NCBI GenBank assembly: GCA_012838755.1
Contig: DUOQ01000085.1
Location: 1 to 45,079, forward strand
Length of the DNA stretch: 45,079 bases
Source of the DNA: Propionibacterium sp.
GTDB taxonomy: Bacteria; Actinomycetota; Actinomycetes; Propionibacteriales; Propionibacteriaceae
Direction of reading: 5' to 3'
Part shown: positions 1-8,680 of the stretch, in pieces
How the letters are laid out: the number at the start of each line of letters is the position of its first letter
How positions within the stretch are numbered: the stretch's first letter is position 1
The notes under the pieces: generated by a model
The model's input: only the letters and a program-made list of their open reading frames with translations
Told to the model about the DNA's origin: nothing
Databases searched by the model: none
Made by a program: the position numbers and the translations under genes

Positions 1-1437
1 GTCCACGACTCCGAGCGCATCTCGGGGCTGCTCGAGGACGCCGGCTACTCGCGCGCCGACGAGGGCGCCCAGGCCGACATCGTGGTGTTCAACACCTGCG
101 CGGTCCGCGAGAACGCCGACAACCGCCTCTACGGCAACCTGGGCCACCTCGCGCCGGTGAAGGCGAAGACCCCCGGCATGCAGATCGCCGTCGGCGGCTG
201 CATGGCCCAGAAGGACCGCGACACCGTCGTGAGGAAGGCCCCCTGGGTCGACGTGGTGTTCGGCACCCACAACATCGGCTCGCTGCCGGTGCTGCTCGAG
301 CGGGCCCGCATCGAGCAGGCCAGCCAGGTCGAGATCGAGGAGGCGCTCACCCGCTTCCCGTCGACGCTGCCGACGCGCCGCGAGTCGCCCTACGCCGCGT
401 GGGTGTCGATCTCGGTCGGCTGCAACAACACCTGCACGTTCTGCATCGTGCCGGCGCTGCGCGGCAAGGAGCAGGACCGCCGCCCAGGCGACATCCTCGC
501 CGAGGTGCGTGCCCTGGTCGACCAGGGCGTCCAGGAGATCACGCTGCTGGGACAGAACGTGAACTCCTACGGCGTCGAGTTCGGCGACCGCCTCGCGTTC
601 GGCAAGCTGCTGCGCGCCTGCGGCGAGGTCGAGGGCCTCGAGCGCGTGCGCTTCACCTCGCCCCACCCGGCCGCCTTCACCGACGACGTGATCGCCGCCA
701 TGGCCGAGACCCCCAACGTCATGCCGAGCCTGCACATGCCGCTGCAGTCGGGCTCCGATGCCGTGCTGCGCGCCATGCGCCGCTCCTACCGCAGTGAGAA
801 GTTCCTCGGCATCCTCGACCGGGTGCGCGCCGCCATGCCCGAGGCGGCCATCACCACCGACATCATCGTCGGGTTCCCCGGCGAGACCGACGAGGACTTC
901 GAGCGCACCCTCGACGTCGTGCGCGCCTCCCGCTTCGCGGCCGCGTTCACGTTCCAGTACTCGATCCGCCCCGGGACGCCCGCGGCCACCATGCCGAACC
1001 AGGTGCCGAAGGCCGTCGTCCAGGAGCGCTACGAGCGCTTGGTCGACCTCGTCGGCGAGATCACGTGGGCCGAGAACACCAAGCTCGTCGGCCAGACCGT
1101 CGAGGTCATGTTCGCCGAGGGCGAGGGCCGCAAGGACGCCGCCACCCAGCGCCTGTCGGGCCGCGCCCGCGACAACCGCCTCGTCCACGTCACCATCCCC
1201 GAGGGCATGGACGCCCCGCGCCCCGGAGACCTGGCCGACGTGGAGATCACCTACGCCGCGCCGCACCACCTCAACGCCGACGGCGCCGTGACCAACCTGC
1301 GGCGCACCCGGGGCGGCGATGCCTGGGCCCGCTGGCAGGGTGAGCCCGCGGCGTCCCCGATGGGGTTGGGGCTGGGCATGCCGCTGCGGCGTCCCGAGCC
1401 GATGCCGCCGGCCGCCGACGGCTGCAGCCAGGCCTGA
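1..1437 (+). CDS. miaB: tRNA-2-methylthio-N6-dimethylallyladenosine synthase MiaB (5' truncated by window edge)
   Basis: Frame open from base 1; [10 protein letters not shown], radical-SAM motif [23 protein letters not shown]-like C-terminus; followed by miaA. Confidence 0.93.
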   Translation, partial: VHDSERISGLLEDAGYSRADEGAQADIVVFNTCAVRENADNRLYGNLGHLAPVKAKTPGMQIAVGGCMAQKDRDTVVRKAPWVDVVFGTHNIGSLPVLLERARIEQASQVEIEEALTRFPSTLPTRRESPYAAWVSISVGCNNTCTFCIVPALRGKEQDRRPGDILAEVRALVDQGVQEITLLGQNVNSYGVEFGDRLAFGKLLRACGEVEGLERVRFTSPHPAAFTDDVIAAMAETPNVMPSLHMPLQSGSDAVLRAMRRSYRSEKFLGILDRVRAAMPEAAITTDIIVGFPGETDEDFERTLDVVRASRFAAAFTFQYSIRPGTPAATMPNQVPKAVVQERYERLVDLVGEITWAENTKLVGQTVEVMFAEGEGRKDAATQRLSGRARDNRLVHVTIPEGMDAPRPGDLADVEITYAAPHHLNADGAVTNLRRTRGGDAWARWQGEPAASPMGLGLGMPLRRPEPMPPAADGCSQA

Positions 1438-1444
1438 ACAACCA

Positions 1445-1477
1445 CTCAGGGCCACCCCCAACGGGAGTGGCCCTGAG
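1445..1477. terminator. Hairpin after miaB
   Basis: 11-bp perfect inverted repeat ctcagggccac / gtggccctgag, 11-nt loop, right after the miaB stop; no clear U-tract. Confidence 0.6.
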
Positions 1478-1545
1478 CGAGATACGGTCGCATTCTTGGA
1501 CGAAAGCGCAAGGGCGCTGGTCCTTCCAAGAAGGAGCGCGGCAGG

Positions 1546-1743
1546 TCAGACCTGCGGCTGCTGCGGCGCGTCCGCGTTCGGTGCGCCGATGTTGTCCTTC
1601 AGGAAGTCGGTGGCCTGCTCGACCTTGTCAGCGTGCTGACCGCCGGTCTTCTCGTTGATGAAGTCCCCGGCCTGGTCGACCACGGCCTCCACGTTCGCCT
1701 CGTTGGCGTCAGCCTTGCCCTTGATGTCGTCGAAGATGCCCAT
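1546..1743 (-). CDS. Small MT0933/Rv0909-like antitoxin-family protein (65 aa)
   Basis: MGIFDDIKGKADANEANVEAVVDQAGDFINEKTGGQHADKVEQATDFLKDNIG; purine-rich RBS (gagaaaggggg) upstream; family call from recognition of the pattern. Confidence 0.65.
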   Translation of the reverse strand: MGIFDDIKGKADANEANVEAVVDQAGDFINEKTGGQHADKVEQATDFLKDNIGAPNADAPQQPQV

Positions 1744-1852
1744 GGGGCCCCCTTTCTCTCGTCCAGCGCCGGCCCTGCTGTCACCCGGCGGCCACCACGG
1801 TAGCCCGTGGTCACGTCCCACAACAGGCCCGCGACGGGGGGAGAATGGGGAA

Positions 1853-2773
1853 ATGCTGCCCATCCTCGTCCTGAACGGCCCGACCGCCAGCGGCAAGTCG
1901 TCGCTGGCCGTGGAGGTTGCCGTGACGTTGATGGGGCGCGGACACCCGGCCGAGGTCGTCAACACCGACTCGATGCTCGTCTACCGCGGCATGGACATCG
2001 GCACCGCCAAGCCCACGTCCGCCGAGCGCCGCGGCGTCCCGCACCACCTCGTCGACATCATGGACGTCACGCAGACCGCCTCGGTCGCCGACTTCCAGGT
2101 GCTGGCCCGGGCGACGATCGAGGCGTGCCGGGCCCGCGGCGTCCTGCCGATCGTGGTGGGCGGGTCGGCGCTGTACATGCGCGCGATCCTCGACCACTTC
2201 GAGTTCCCGGGCACGGACGCCGCCGTGCGGGCCCGCTGGGAGGCCGAGCTCGACCGGGTCGGGTCCGAGGCAATGCACGCGGTGTTGGCCGAGCGCGCGC
2301 CCGCGACCGCGGCCGAGATCCTGCCCGGCAACGGACGCCGCATCGTCCGGGCGCTGGAGGTGCTGGAGCTCACCGGCGGGCACACCCCGAACCTGCCGGC
2401 GTGGACCTACGCCCTCGAGGGCGTCGTCGCCGTCGGCCTCGAACTCGACCGGGCGGTGATGGACCGGCGCATCGCCGAGCGCGTCGACCAGATGTGGGCC
2501 GACGGGCTCGTCGAGGAGGTCCGGGCCCTGGAACGCGCGGGGCTGCGGGAGGGGGTCACGGCGTCCCGGGCCATCGGCTACCGGCAGGTGCTGCAGTTCC
2601 TCGACGGCGAGCTCAGCGAGGAGGAGGCCCGCGAGGCGATCGTGCGCGCCACCCGGCGGTTCGCGCGCAAGCAGCTCGGCTGGTTCCGTCGCGACGCCCG
2701 GGTCACGTGGTACCCCGCCGGTCAGCCGGGGCTGGCCGAGACGTTGGCCGACGACCTGGTGGGACGACGGTGA
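1853..2773 (+). CDS. miaA: tRNA dimethylallyltransferase MiaA
   Basis: MLPILVLNGPTASGKSSLAVEVA, NTDSMLVYRGMDIGTAKP, GGSALYMRAI; start set to ATG 1853 rather than the longer ORF. Confidence 0.93.
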   Translation: MLPILVLNGPTASGKSSLAVEVAVTLMGRGHPAEVVNTDSMLVYRGMDIGTAKPTSAERRGVPHHLVDIMDVTQTASVADFQVLARATIEACRARGVLPIVVGGSALYMRAILDHFEFPGTDAAVRARWEAELDRVGSEAMHAVLAERAPATAAEILPGNGRRIVRALEVLELTGGHTPNLPAWTYALEGVVAVGLELDRAVMDRRIAERVDQMWADGLVEEVRALERAGLREGVTASRAIGYRQVLQFLDGELSEEEAREAIVRATRRFARKQLGWFRRDARVTWYPAGQPGLAETLADDLVGRR

Positions 2774-2775
2774 GG

Positions 2776-3813
2776 ATGAGGGAACAGCCGCTGTGGGGAT
2801 GGATCCTGCCCGTGCTCCTCGGCGGCCTGGCCTGGTGGCTCGGCACATCCGCCCCGATCATCGGCGGGCCGGTGCTCGGCATCCTGATGGGGCTGGTCGT
2901 CGGCCAGCTCGCCGGGCAGGTGCCGGCGTGGTCGGCCGGGGTGAAGTTCCACGCCGAGCGCGTGCTGCAGGGCTCGATCGTCCTGCTGGGCGCCGGCATG
3001 TCGCTGGTCGAGGTGGCCCGCATCGGCGGGGCCGGCCTGCCGGTCATGATCGGCACGATCGTCGTGGCCGTCGGCGTGGGGATCCCGTTGTCGCGGGCCC
3101 TCAAGGTCGAGCGCGAGACAGGTGCTCTGGTCACCTACGGCACCACGATCTGCGGGGCCTCGGCCATCGCGACGATGAGCCAGGTGATGGGCGCCCGCGC
3201 GGGGGCCGTGGCCGTGTCGATCGCGGTGATCGTGCTCTACAACGTGCTCGCGGCGGTGCTGTTCCCGGCGCTGGGCCTGGCGATGGGGCTCACCCCGACC
3301 TCCTTCGGCCTCTGGGCGGGCACGGCGGTCAACGACACGTCCTCGGTGGTGGCGGCGTCCACCTCGTTCGACGCCCAGTTGATGGCCACCGGCGTCGTCG
3401 TGGGCGGCATGACCGCAGCCTCGTACGCGGTCGTGGTGAAGCTGACCCGCACCCTGATGCTCGTGCCGCTGGCGCTGTTCCAGCAGTGGTTCGGCAACCG
3501 CTCGCTGCCCGAGTCGGAGCGCCAGCACACCGTCTGGTGGCGGATGGTCCCGGGCTTCCTCGTGCTCTTCCTCGTCGCGGCCGGGCTGCGCACCCTCGGC
3601 GTGATCCCCGACGAGGTGGCCCCGGCGCTGACGCTGCTGGCCCACATCGGCACCACCATCGCCATGACGGCGGTGGGCATGTCGAGCTCCCTGACCGCGA
3701 TCAGGGCCGCGGGCTGGCGTCCGCTGGCGCTGGGCGGGATCCTCTGGGCGCTGATCGCCCTCACCAGCCTGGGGTTGCAGGCCGCGACGGGGCAGTTGGC
3801 GTTCCTGGGCTGA
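2776..3813 (+). CDS. YeiH/UPF0324 family putative sulfate exporter membrane protein
   Basis: Multi-TM protein with GTTICGASAIATMSQVMGA and GTAVNDTSSVVAA; GTG 2770 overlapping the miaA stop is an alternative start. Confidence 0.8.
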   Translation: MREQPLWGWILPVLLGGLAWWLGTSAPIIGGPVLGILMGLVVGQLAGQVPAWSAGVKFHAERVLQGSIVLLGAGMSLVEVARIGGAGLPVMIGTIVVAVGVGIPLSRALKVERETGALVTYGTTICGASAIATMSQVMGARAGAVAVSIAVIVLYNVLAAVLFPALGLAMGLTPTSFGLWAGTAVNDTSSVVAASTSFDAQLMATGVVVGGMTAASYAVVVKLTRTLMLVPLALFQQWFGNRSLPESERQHTVWWRMVPGFLVLFLVAAGLRTLGVIPDEVAPALTLLAHIGTTIAMTAVGMSSSLTAIRAAGWRPLALGGILWALIALTSLGLQAATGQLAFLG

Positions 3814-3820
3814 CCCCGGG

Positions 3821-3878
3821 TGCATTTCCGGGTGGCAGGACCCCAAGGATCCTTGGGGTCCTGCCACCCGGAAATGCA
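3821..3878. repeat. 58-bp perfect palindrome without loop (family A, copy 1)
   Basis: tgcatttccgggtggcaggaccccaagga|tccttggggtcctgccacccggaaatgca; both halves are exact reverse complements; homologous copy at 17228-17285. Confidence 0.97.
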
Positions 3879-3898
3879 GTCTTGCCTGCCGTGGGAGA

Positions 3899-4747
3899 AT
3901 GGCCGACGTGCTCGAATTCGCCAAGGGACACGGGACCCGCAACGACTTCGTCCTGGTGACGGACGCCGACGACGCGCGCCCGCTCACCGACGACGAGGTG
4001 CGCTTCCTCGCCGACCGCCGGTCCGGGATCGGCGGCGACGGGGTGCTGCGTGCGGTCCGGGCCCGGCACATCCCCGAGTGGGACGGCGACCCCGACCTCT
4101 GGTTCATGGACTACCGCAACGCCGACGGCTCCGTGGCCGAGATGTGCGGCAACGGGGTCCGCGTGTTCGCGCGCTACCTGGTCGAGGAGGGCCTCGTCCC
4201 CGCGGGCACCACGACGATCGACCTCGGCACCCGCGCCGGGCTCCGCACCGCCGAACTGCTGCCCGACGGCCGCGTGCGCGTGTGGATGGGGCGTCCCCAC
4301 ACCGCCGACGCCGGCACGTCCATCACCCTCGGCGACCAGAACTGGGGCGCCACCAGCGTCGACGTCGGCAACCCCCACGCCGTGGTCCTGCTCGGCGACG
4401 ACGAACCCTTGGCGTCCCTCGACCTGACCGAGGCCCCCGTGTGGACGCCCCGGACGAACTTCCCGAACGGGGTCAACGTCGAGTTCGTGGACGACCTCGG
4501 CCCGGGCCGCGTCCGCATGCGGGTGTACGAGCGGGGCGTCGGCGAGACCGACTCGTGCGGCACCGGGACGGTGGCGGTGGCGTCCGCCGTTGCCCGGGCC
4601 CACGGACAACAGGACGGTCGCTGGACCGTCGAGGTGCCGGGCGGTGAGGTCGAGGTCGACCTGGCCGGCGGCGAGGCCTGGCTGACCGGCCCGGCCGTGA
4701 TCGTGGCGCGCGGCCACGTGACGATCCCGCGCGAGGAGAACGCATGA
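3899..4747 (+). CDS. dapF: Diaminopimelate epimerase
   Basis: FAKGHGTRNDFVLV, DYRNADGSVAEMCGNGVRVFARYL, GVGETDSCGTGTVAVA. Confidence 0.94.
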   Translation: MADVLEFAKGHGTRNDFVLVTDADDARPLTDDEVRFLADRRSGIGGDGVLRAVRARHIPEWDGDPDLWFMDYRNADGSVAEMCGNGVRVFARYLVEEGLVPAGTTTIDLGTRAGLRTAELLPDGRVRVWMGRPHTADAGTSITLGDQNWGATSVDVGNPHAVVLLGDDEPLASLDLTEAPVWTPRTNFPNGVNVEFVDDLGPGRVRMRVYERGVGETDSCGTGTVAVASAVARAHGQQDGRWTVEVPGGEVEVDLAGGEAWLTGPAVIVARGHVTIPREENA

Positions 4748-6174
4748 CCAACAGCTACGACGCAGATCTCGACCCCGAGCGCGACGACTACGACGGCGAC
4801 CAGCTCGACCTCGAGGAGCGCCTCTCGTTGCGCCGCGTCGCCGGCATGTCGACCCAGCTGGCCGACATCAGCGAGGTCGAGTACCGCGAGCTCCAGCTCG
4901 AGCGCGTGGTGCTCGTCGGCGTGTGGACGACCGGCAGCCAGGCCGAGCACGACAACGCCATGGCCGAGCTCAAGCTGCTCGCCGAGACGGCGGGTTCGGA
5001 GGTGCTCGAGGGCCTGGTCCAGCGGCGCACGCACCCCGATCCGGCGACCTACATCGGCCGCGGCAAGGTCGACGAGGTGCGCGAGGTCGTCATCGCGACC
5101 GGCGCCGACACGGTGATCTTCGACGGCGAGCTCGAGCCCGCCCAGCTGCGCAACCTCGAGGACCGCATTGGCGTCAAGGTCATCGACCGCACCGCGCTGA
5201 TCCTCGACATCTTCGCCCAGCACGCCAAGTCGATCGAGGGCAAGGCCCAAGTCGAGCTGGCCCAGCTGCAGTACCTGCGCCAGCGCCTGCGCGGGTGGGG
5301 TGGCGAGCTGTCCCGCCAGGCCGGTGGCCGGATCGCCGGCGGTGCCGGCATCGGTGGCCGTGGCCCCGGTGAGACCAAGATCGAGACCGACCGCCGCCGC
5401 ATCCGCACGCGCATCTCCCAGTTGCGCAAGCGCCTGCGCGAGCTGGATGCGGTGCGTGACACCAAGCGCGCCGAACGGCGCCGCAACCAGGTCCCGTCGG
5501 TGGCGATCGTCGGCTACACCAACGCCGGCAAGAGCTCGCTGCTCAACCGGCTCACCGGCGCCGGCGTGCTCGTCGAGGACGCCCTGTTCGCCACGCTGGA
5601 CCCGACGACCCGCCGCTCCCAGACCACCGACGGACGCGTGTTCACCCTCACCGACACCGTCGGGTTCGTGCGCCACCTGCCGCACGACCTGGTCGAGGCG
5701 TTCCGCTCCACGCTGGAGGAGTCGACCGAGGCCGACCTGCTGCTGCACGTCGTGGACGCCTCGGACCCCGACCCCGTCGGCCAGATCAACGCCGTGCGCA
5801 CGGTGCTCAACGAGATCGGGGCCAACGACATCCCCGAGCAGATCGTGTTCAACAAGATCGACCTGGCCAGCGAGGTCGACCTCGTGCCGCTGCGCACCGT
5901 CGCCCCGGACGCCCTGTTCGTCTCGGCTCGCACCGGAAAGGGGCTCGAGGAGCTCCGCGCCCGGCTGGAGGAGCGGCTGCCGCGTCCCGCCGTCGAGGTG
6001 CGGGCCCTGGTGCCGTACGCCCGCCACGACCTGATCGACCGCATCCACAAGGAGGGGGAGCTCGGCAGCACCGAGCACACCGGCGACGGCACGCTCGTCG
6101 TCGCCCGCGTCAACGAGGACCTCGCCGGTGAACTGGCCGAGTTCGCGGCGTCCGGGACGGGGGAGCAGGCGTGA
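4744..6174 (+). CDS. hflX: GTPase HflX
   Basis: GRGKVDEV, GPGETKIETDRRRIRTRI, GYTNAGKSSLLNRLTGA, DTVGFVRHLPHDLVEAFRSTLEE; ATGA overlap with dapF. Confidence 0.94.
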   Translation: MTNSYDADLDPERDDYDGDQLDLEERLSLRRVAGMSTQLADISEVEYRELQLERVVLVGVWTTGSQAEHDNAMAELKLLAETAGSEVLEGLVQRRTHPDPATYIGRGKVDEVREVVIATGADTVIFDGELEPAQLRNLEDRIGVKVIDRTALILDIFAQHAKSIEGKAQVELAQLQYLRQRLRGWGGELSRQAGGRIAGGAGIGGRGPGETKIETDRRRIRTRISQLRKRLRELDAVRDTKRAERRRNQVPSVAIVGYTNAGKSSLLNRLTGAGVLVEDALFATLDPTTRRSQTTDGRVFTLTDTVGFVRHLPHDLVEAFRSTLEESTEADLLLHVVDASDPDPVGQINAVRTVLNEIGANDIPEQIVFNKIDLASEVDLVPLRTVAPDALFVSARTGKGLEELRARLEERLPRPAVEVRALVPYARHDLIDRIHKEGELGSTEHTGDGTLVVARVNEDLAGELAEFAASGTGEQA

Positions 6175-6593
6175 ACGACTTCCTGCCCCTGTGGCACATC
6201 GCCCACCGGGCCGACTGGGAGGCCGCCCGCGCCGACGGCGTCTACCTGCACTCCACTCGGGGCCGCACGCTGGGCGAGGAGGGGTTCATCCACTGCTCGT
6301 ACCCCCACCAGGTGGGGATCGTCGCCCGCAACCTCTACGCCGACGACCCCGAGCCTCTTGTCGTGCTCGAGATCGACCGGGACGCCCTCGGCGCCACCAA
6401 GGTGCGCGTCGAGGATGTGGAGGGGATGTCCTTCCCGCACCTCTACGGCCCGCTGCCGACCGACGCGGTCGTCCTGCTGCGCGCGCTGGCCTTCGACGAC
6501 CAGGGCGCGCTCATGCTGGGCGACGCCGAGGACCCCCGCGACGGGTCGCTGCTCGAGGAGACCCGCGTCGGCGACCTGCTCAAGGACGACTGA
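6171..6593 (+). CDS. DUF952 domain protein
   Basis: PLWHIAHRADWEAA...GFIHCSYPHQV...FPHLYGPLPTDAV pattern; GTG start overlapping the hflX stop. Confidence 0.75.
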   Translation: MNDFLPLWHIAHRADWEAARADGVYLHSTRGRTLGEEGFIHCSYPHQVGIVARNLYADDPEPLVVLEIDRDALGATKVRVEDVEGMSFPHLYGPLPTDAVVLLRALAFDDQGALMLGDAEDPRDGSLLEETRVGDLLKDD

Positions 6594-6683
6594 CGCAGCA
6601 GCCGCGCCCCGCGGTGTTGTCGGTTTGTTGTCCGTGGCGGGCCGCGCCGGGGCGGGGGAGCGCCGTGAAGTAGCCTCGGGCAG

Positions 6684-8672
6684 GTGCCCTCCCGCAGTGA
6701 CCAGATCCTCGACGCCGCCGTCGAGGCGATCGGGGGCGCCCCGCGCGAGGGCCAGGTGACGATGGCCCGGGCCATCGAGCACGCCTTCGAGTCCGGCGAG
6801 CACCTGCTGGTCCAGGCGGGCACGGGCACGGGCAAGTCGCTGGGCTACCTCGCCCCGGCGCTGGCCCACCTCCACGAGAACCCGACCGGCCGCGTCGTCG
6901 TGGCCACCGCCACGCTCGCCCTGCAGGCGCAGCTGGCGAACTCCGACATCCCCGCCGCGCTGGACGCCGCCGAGAAGGTCACCGGGCGCCGCGCACGCGC
7001 GGCCGTCCTGAAGGGCCGCACGAACTATGCCTGCCTGCACCGCGCGGTCGAGGGAGCCGGCGCCGAGCAGGACTCCCTCCTTGGCGGCGAGATTCTCGCC
7101 GAGGGGCTGCGGTCGGCCAAGGCCGATGCGGCGTCCGTCGTCGGGGCCGAGGTGGTCGCCCTCCGTGAGTGGGTCCAGCAGGAGCTGGACGCCGACGGCG
7201 CCGGCGACCGTGACGACGCCCCGACGCACACCGCCGCCGCGTGGGGCCAGGTGTCGGTGCCCGTGCGGGAGTGCCTGGGCCAGCAGTGCGCCTTCTTCTC
7301 CACGTGCTTCGTCGAGCGCTCGCGTGAGACGGCCCGCAACTCCCAGCTCGTGGTCACCAACCACGCCCTGCTCGCCATCGACGCGATGCACGGCAACACC
7401 GTCCTGCCCGAGCACGACCTCCTCGTCATCGACGAGGCGCACGAGCTCACCGCCCGGGTGACGGGGGCGGCGTCCCACGAGCTCAGCCCGCAGCAACTCG
7501 AGCGGGTCGCCCGCCGCTGCATGGCCCACCTCAAGGACGACGACCTGTCGATCGAGTTCCTCGACCTGGGCGACGCCCTGATGCAGGCCCTGGCCGAGGC
7601 ACCCCTGGAGCGCATCGAGGACCCCGACTCGCCCGTGCTGGAGGTGCTGGCCCGCATCCGCGACGTCAGCCGCGCGGTGGTCAGCGAGCTCAAGGGCGAC
7701 GACCCCGACCTCAAGCAGGCGGCCGCGGCGGCCAAGGAGGTCTTCGACGTCGCCGAGGCCATGCGTTCGCTCAAGGAGACCGACGTGCTCTGGGTCAGCG
7801 AGCGCGAACGGTTCGGCCGCTGGCTCGTCGTCGCGCCCCTCGACGTGGCGGGGCTGCTGCGCGAACGCGTGCTGTCGACCACCACGACCGTCCTGACGAG
7901 CGCCACCCTCAAGCTCGGCGGCGACTTCGAGTCGATCGCCTCCTCGGTCGGTCTGGCGCGCAACGACCGGCTGCTCGACACCGAACCCGAGGACCCGACC
8001 GGCCTGGAGTGGCGCGCCCTCGACGTCGGCTCGCCGTTCGACTACGCCCGGCAGGGGATCCTGTACGTCGCCCAGCACCTGCCCAGCCCCGGCCGCGACG
8101 GCATCGGCCCCGAGGCGCTGGCCGAGGTCGCCGAGCTCGTGTGGGCTGCGGGAGGGCGCACGCTGGGGCTGTTCGCGTCCCAGCGCAACGCGGAGGCCGC
8201 CGCCCGGCACTGCCGCGCCGAGCTGCCCAAGATGACGTTCCTGTGCCAGGGCGACGCGCAGTTGTCCGAGCTCACCCGCCGGTTCATCGACGAGCCCGCC
8301 ACGAGCCTGTTCGGCACGCTGAGCCTGTGGCAGGGCGTCGACGTTCCGGGGGAGACCTGCCAGCTGGTGATCATCGACAAGATCCCGTTCCCGCGCCCCG
8401 ACGAGCCGCTGCTGCAGGCCCGCCAGAAGGCGGTCGCCCAGGCGGGCGGCAACGGGTTCATGGCGGTGGCGGCCACGCACGCCGCGCTGCTGCTGGCGCA
8501 GGGGTCCGGACGCCTCATCCGCCGGCTGTCCGACCGCGGGGTCGTCGCGGTGCTCGACCCGCGGCTGCGGAAGGCGCGCTATGGCTCGTTCCTGCGCGCC
8601 TCGATGCCGGGGTTCTGGTCAACCACCGACCGCGAGGTCGCGGTCAACGCGCTGCGCCGGCTGGCCGGCTGA
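6684..8672 (+). CDS. DinG/XPD-like ATP-dependent helicase with FeS-cluster cysteines
   Basis: QAGTGTGKSLGYLAPAL, NYACLH / ECLGQQCAFFSTCF cysteines, DEAHEL, SLWQGVDVPGETCQLVIIDKIPFPRPDEP, QGSGRLIRRLSDRGVV. Confidence 0.88.
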   Translation: MPSRSDQILDAAVEAIGGAPREGQVTMARAIEHAFESGEHLLVQAGTGTGKSLGYLAPALAHLHENPTGRVVVATATLALQAQLANSDIPAALDAAEKVTGRRARAAVLKGRTNYACLHRAVEGAGAEQDSLLGGEILAEGLRSAKADAASVVGAEVVALREWVQQELDADGAGDRDDAPTHTAAAWGQVSVPVRECLGQQCAFFSTCFVERSRETARNSQLVVTNHALLAIDAMHGNTVLPEHDLLVIDEAHELTARVTGAASHELSPQQLERVARRCMAHLKDDDLSIEFLDLGDALMQALAEAPLERIEDPDSPVLEVLARIRDVSRAVVSELKGDDPDLKQAAAAAKEVFDVAEAMRSLKETDVLWVSERERFGRWLVVAPLDVAGLLRERVLSTTTTVLTSATLKLGGDFESIASSVGLARNDRLLDTEPEDPTGLEWRALDVGSPFDYARQGILYVAQHLPSPGRDGIGPEALAEVAELVWAAGGRTLGLFASQRNAEAAARHCRAELPKMTFLCQGDAQLSELTRRFIDEPATSLFGTLSLWQGVDVPGETCQLVIIDKIPFPRPDEPLLQARQKAVAQAGGNGFMAVAATHAALLLAQGSGRLIRRLSDRGVVAVLDPRLRKARYGSFLRASMPGFWSTTDREVAVNALRRLAG

Positions 8673-8680
8673 GCCCGGTT

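Noticed and set aside
3761-4717. Minus-strand ORF containing FPGGRTPRILGVLPPGNA
   Set aside because: The peptide is just the translated palindrome; the same string appears in other frames at both palindrome copies.
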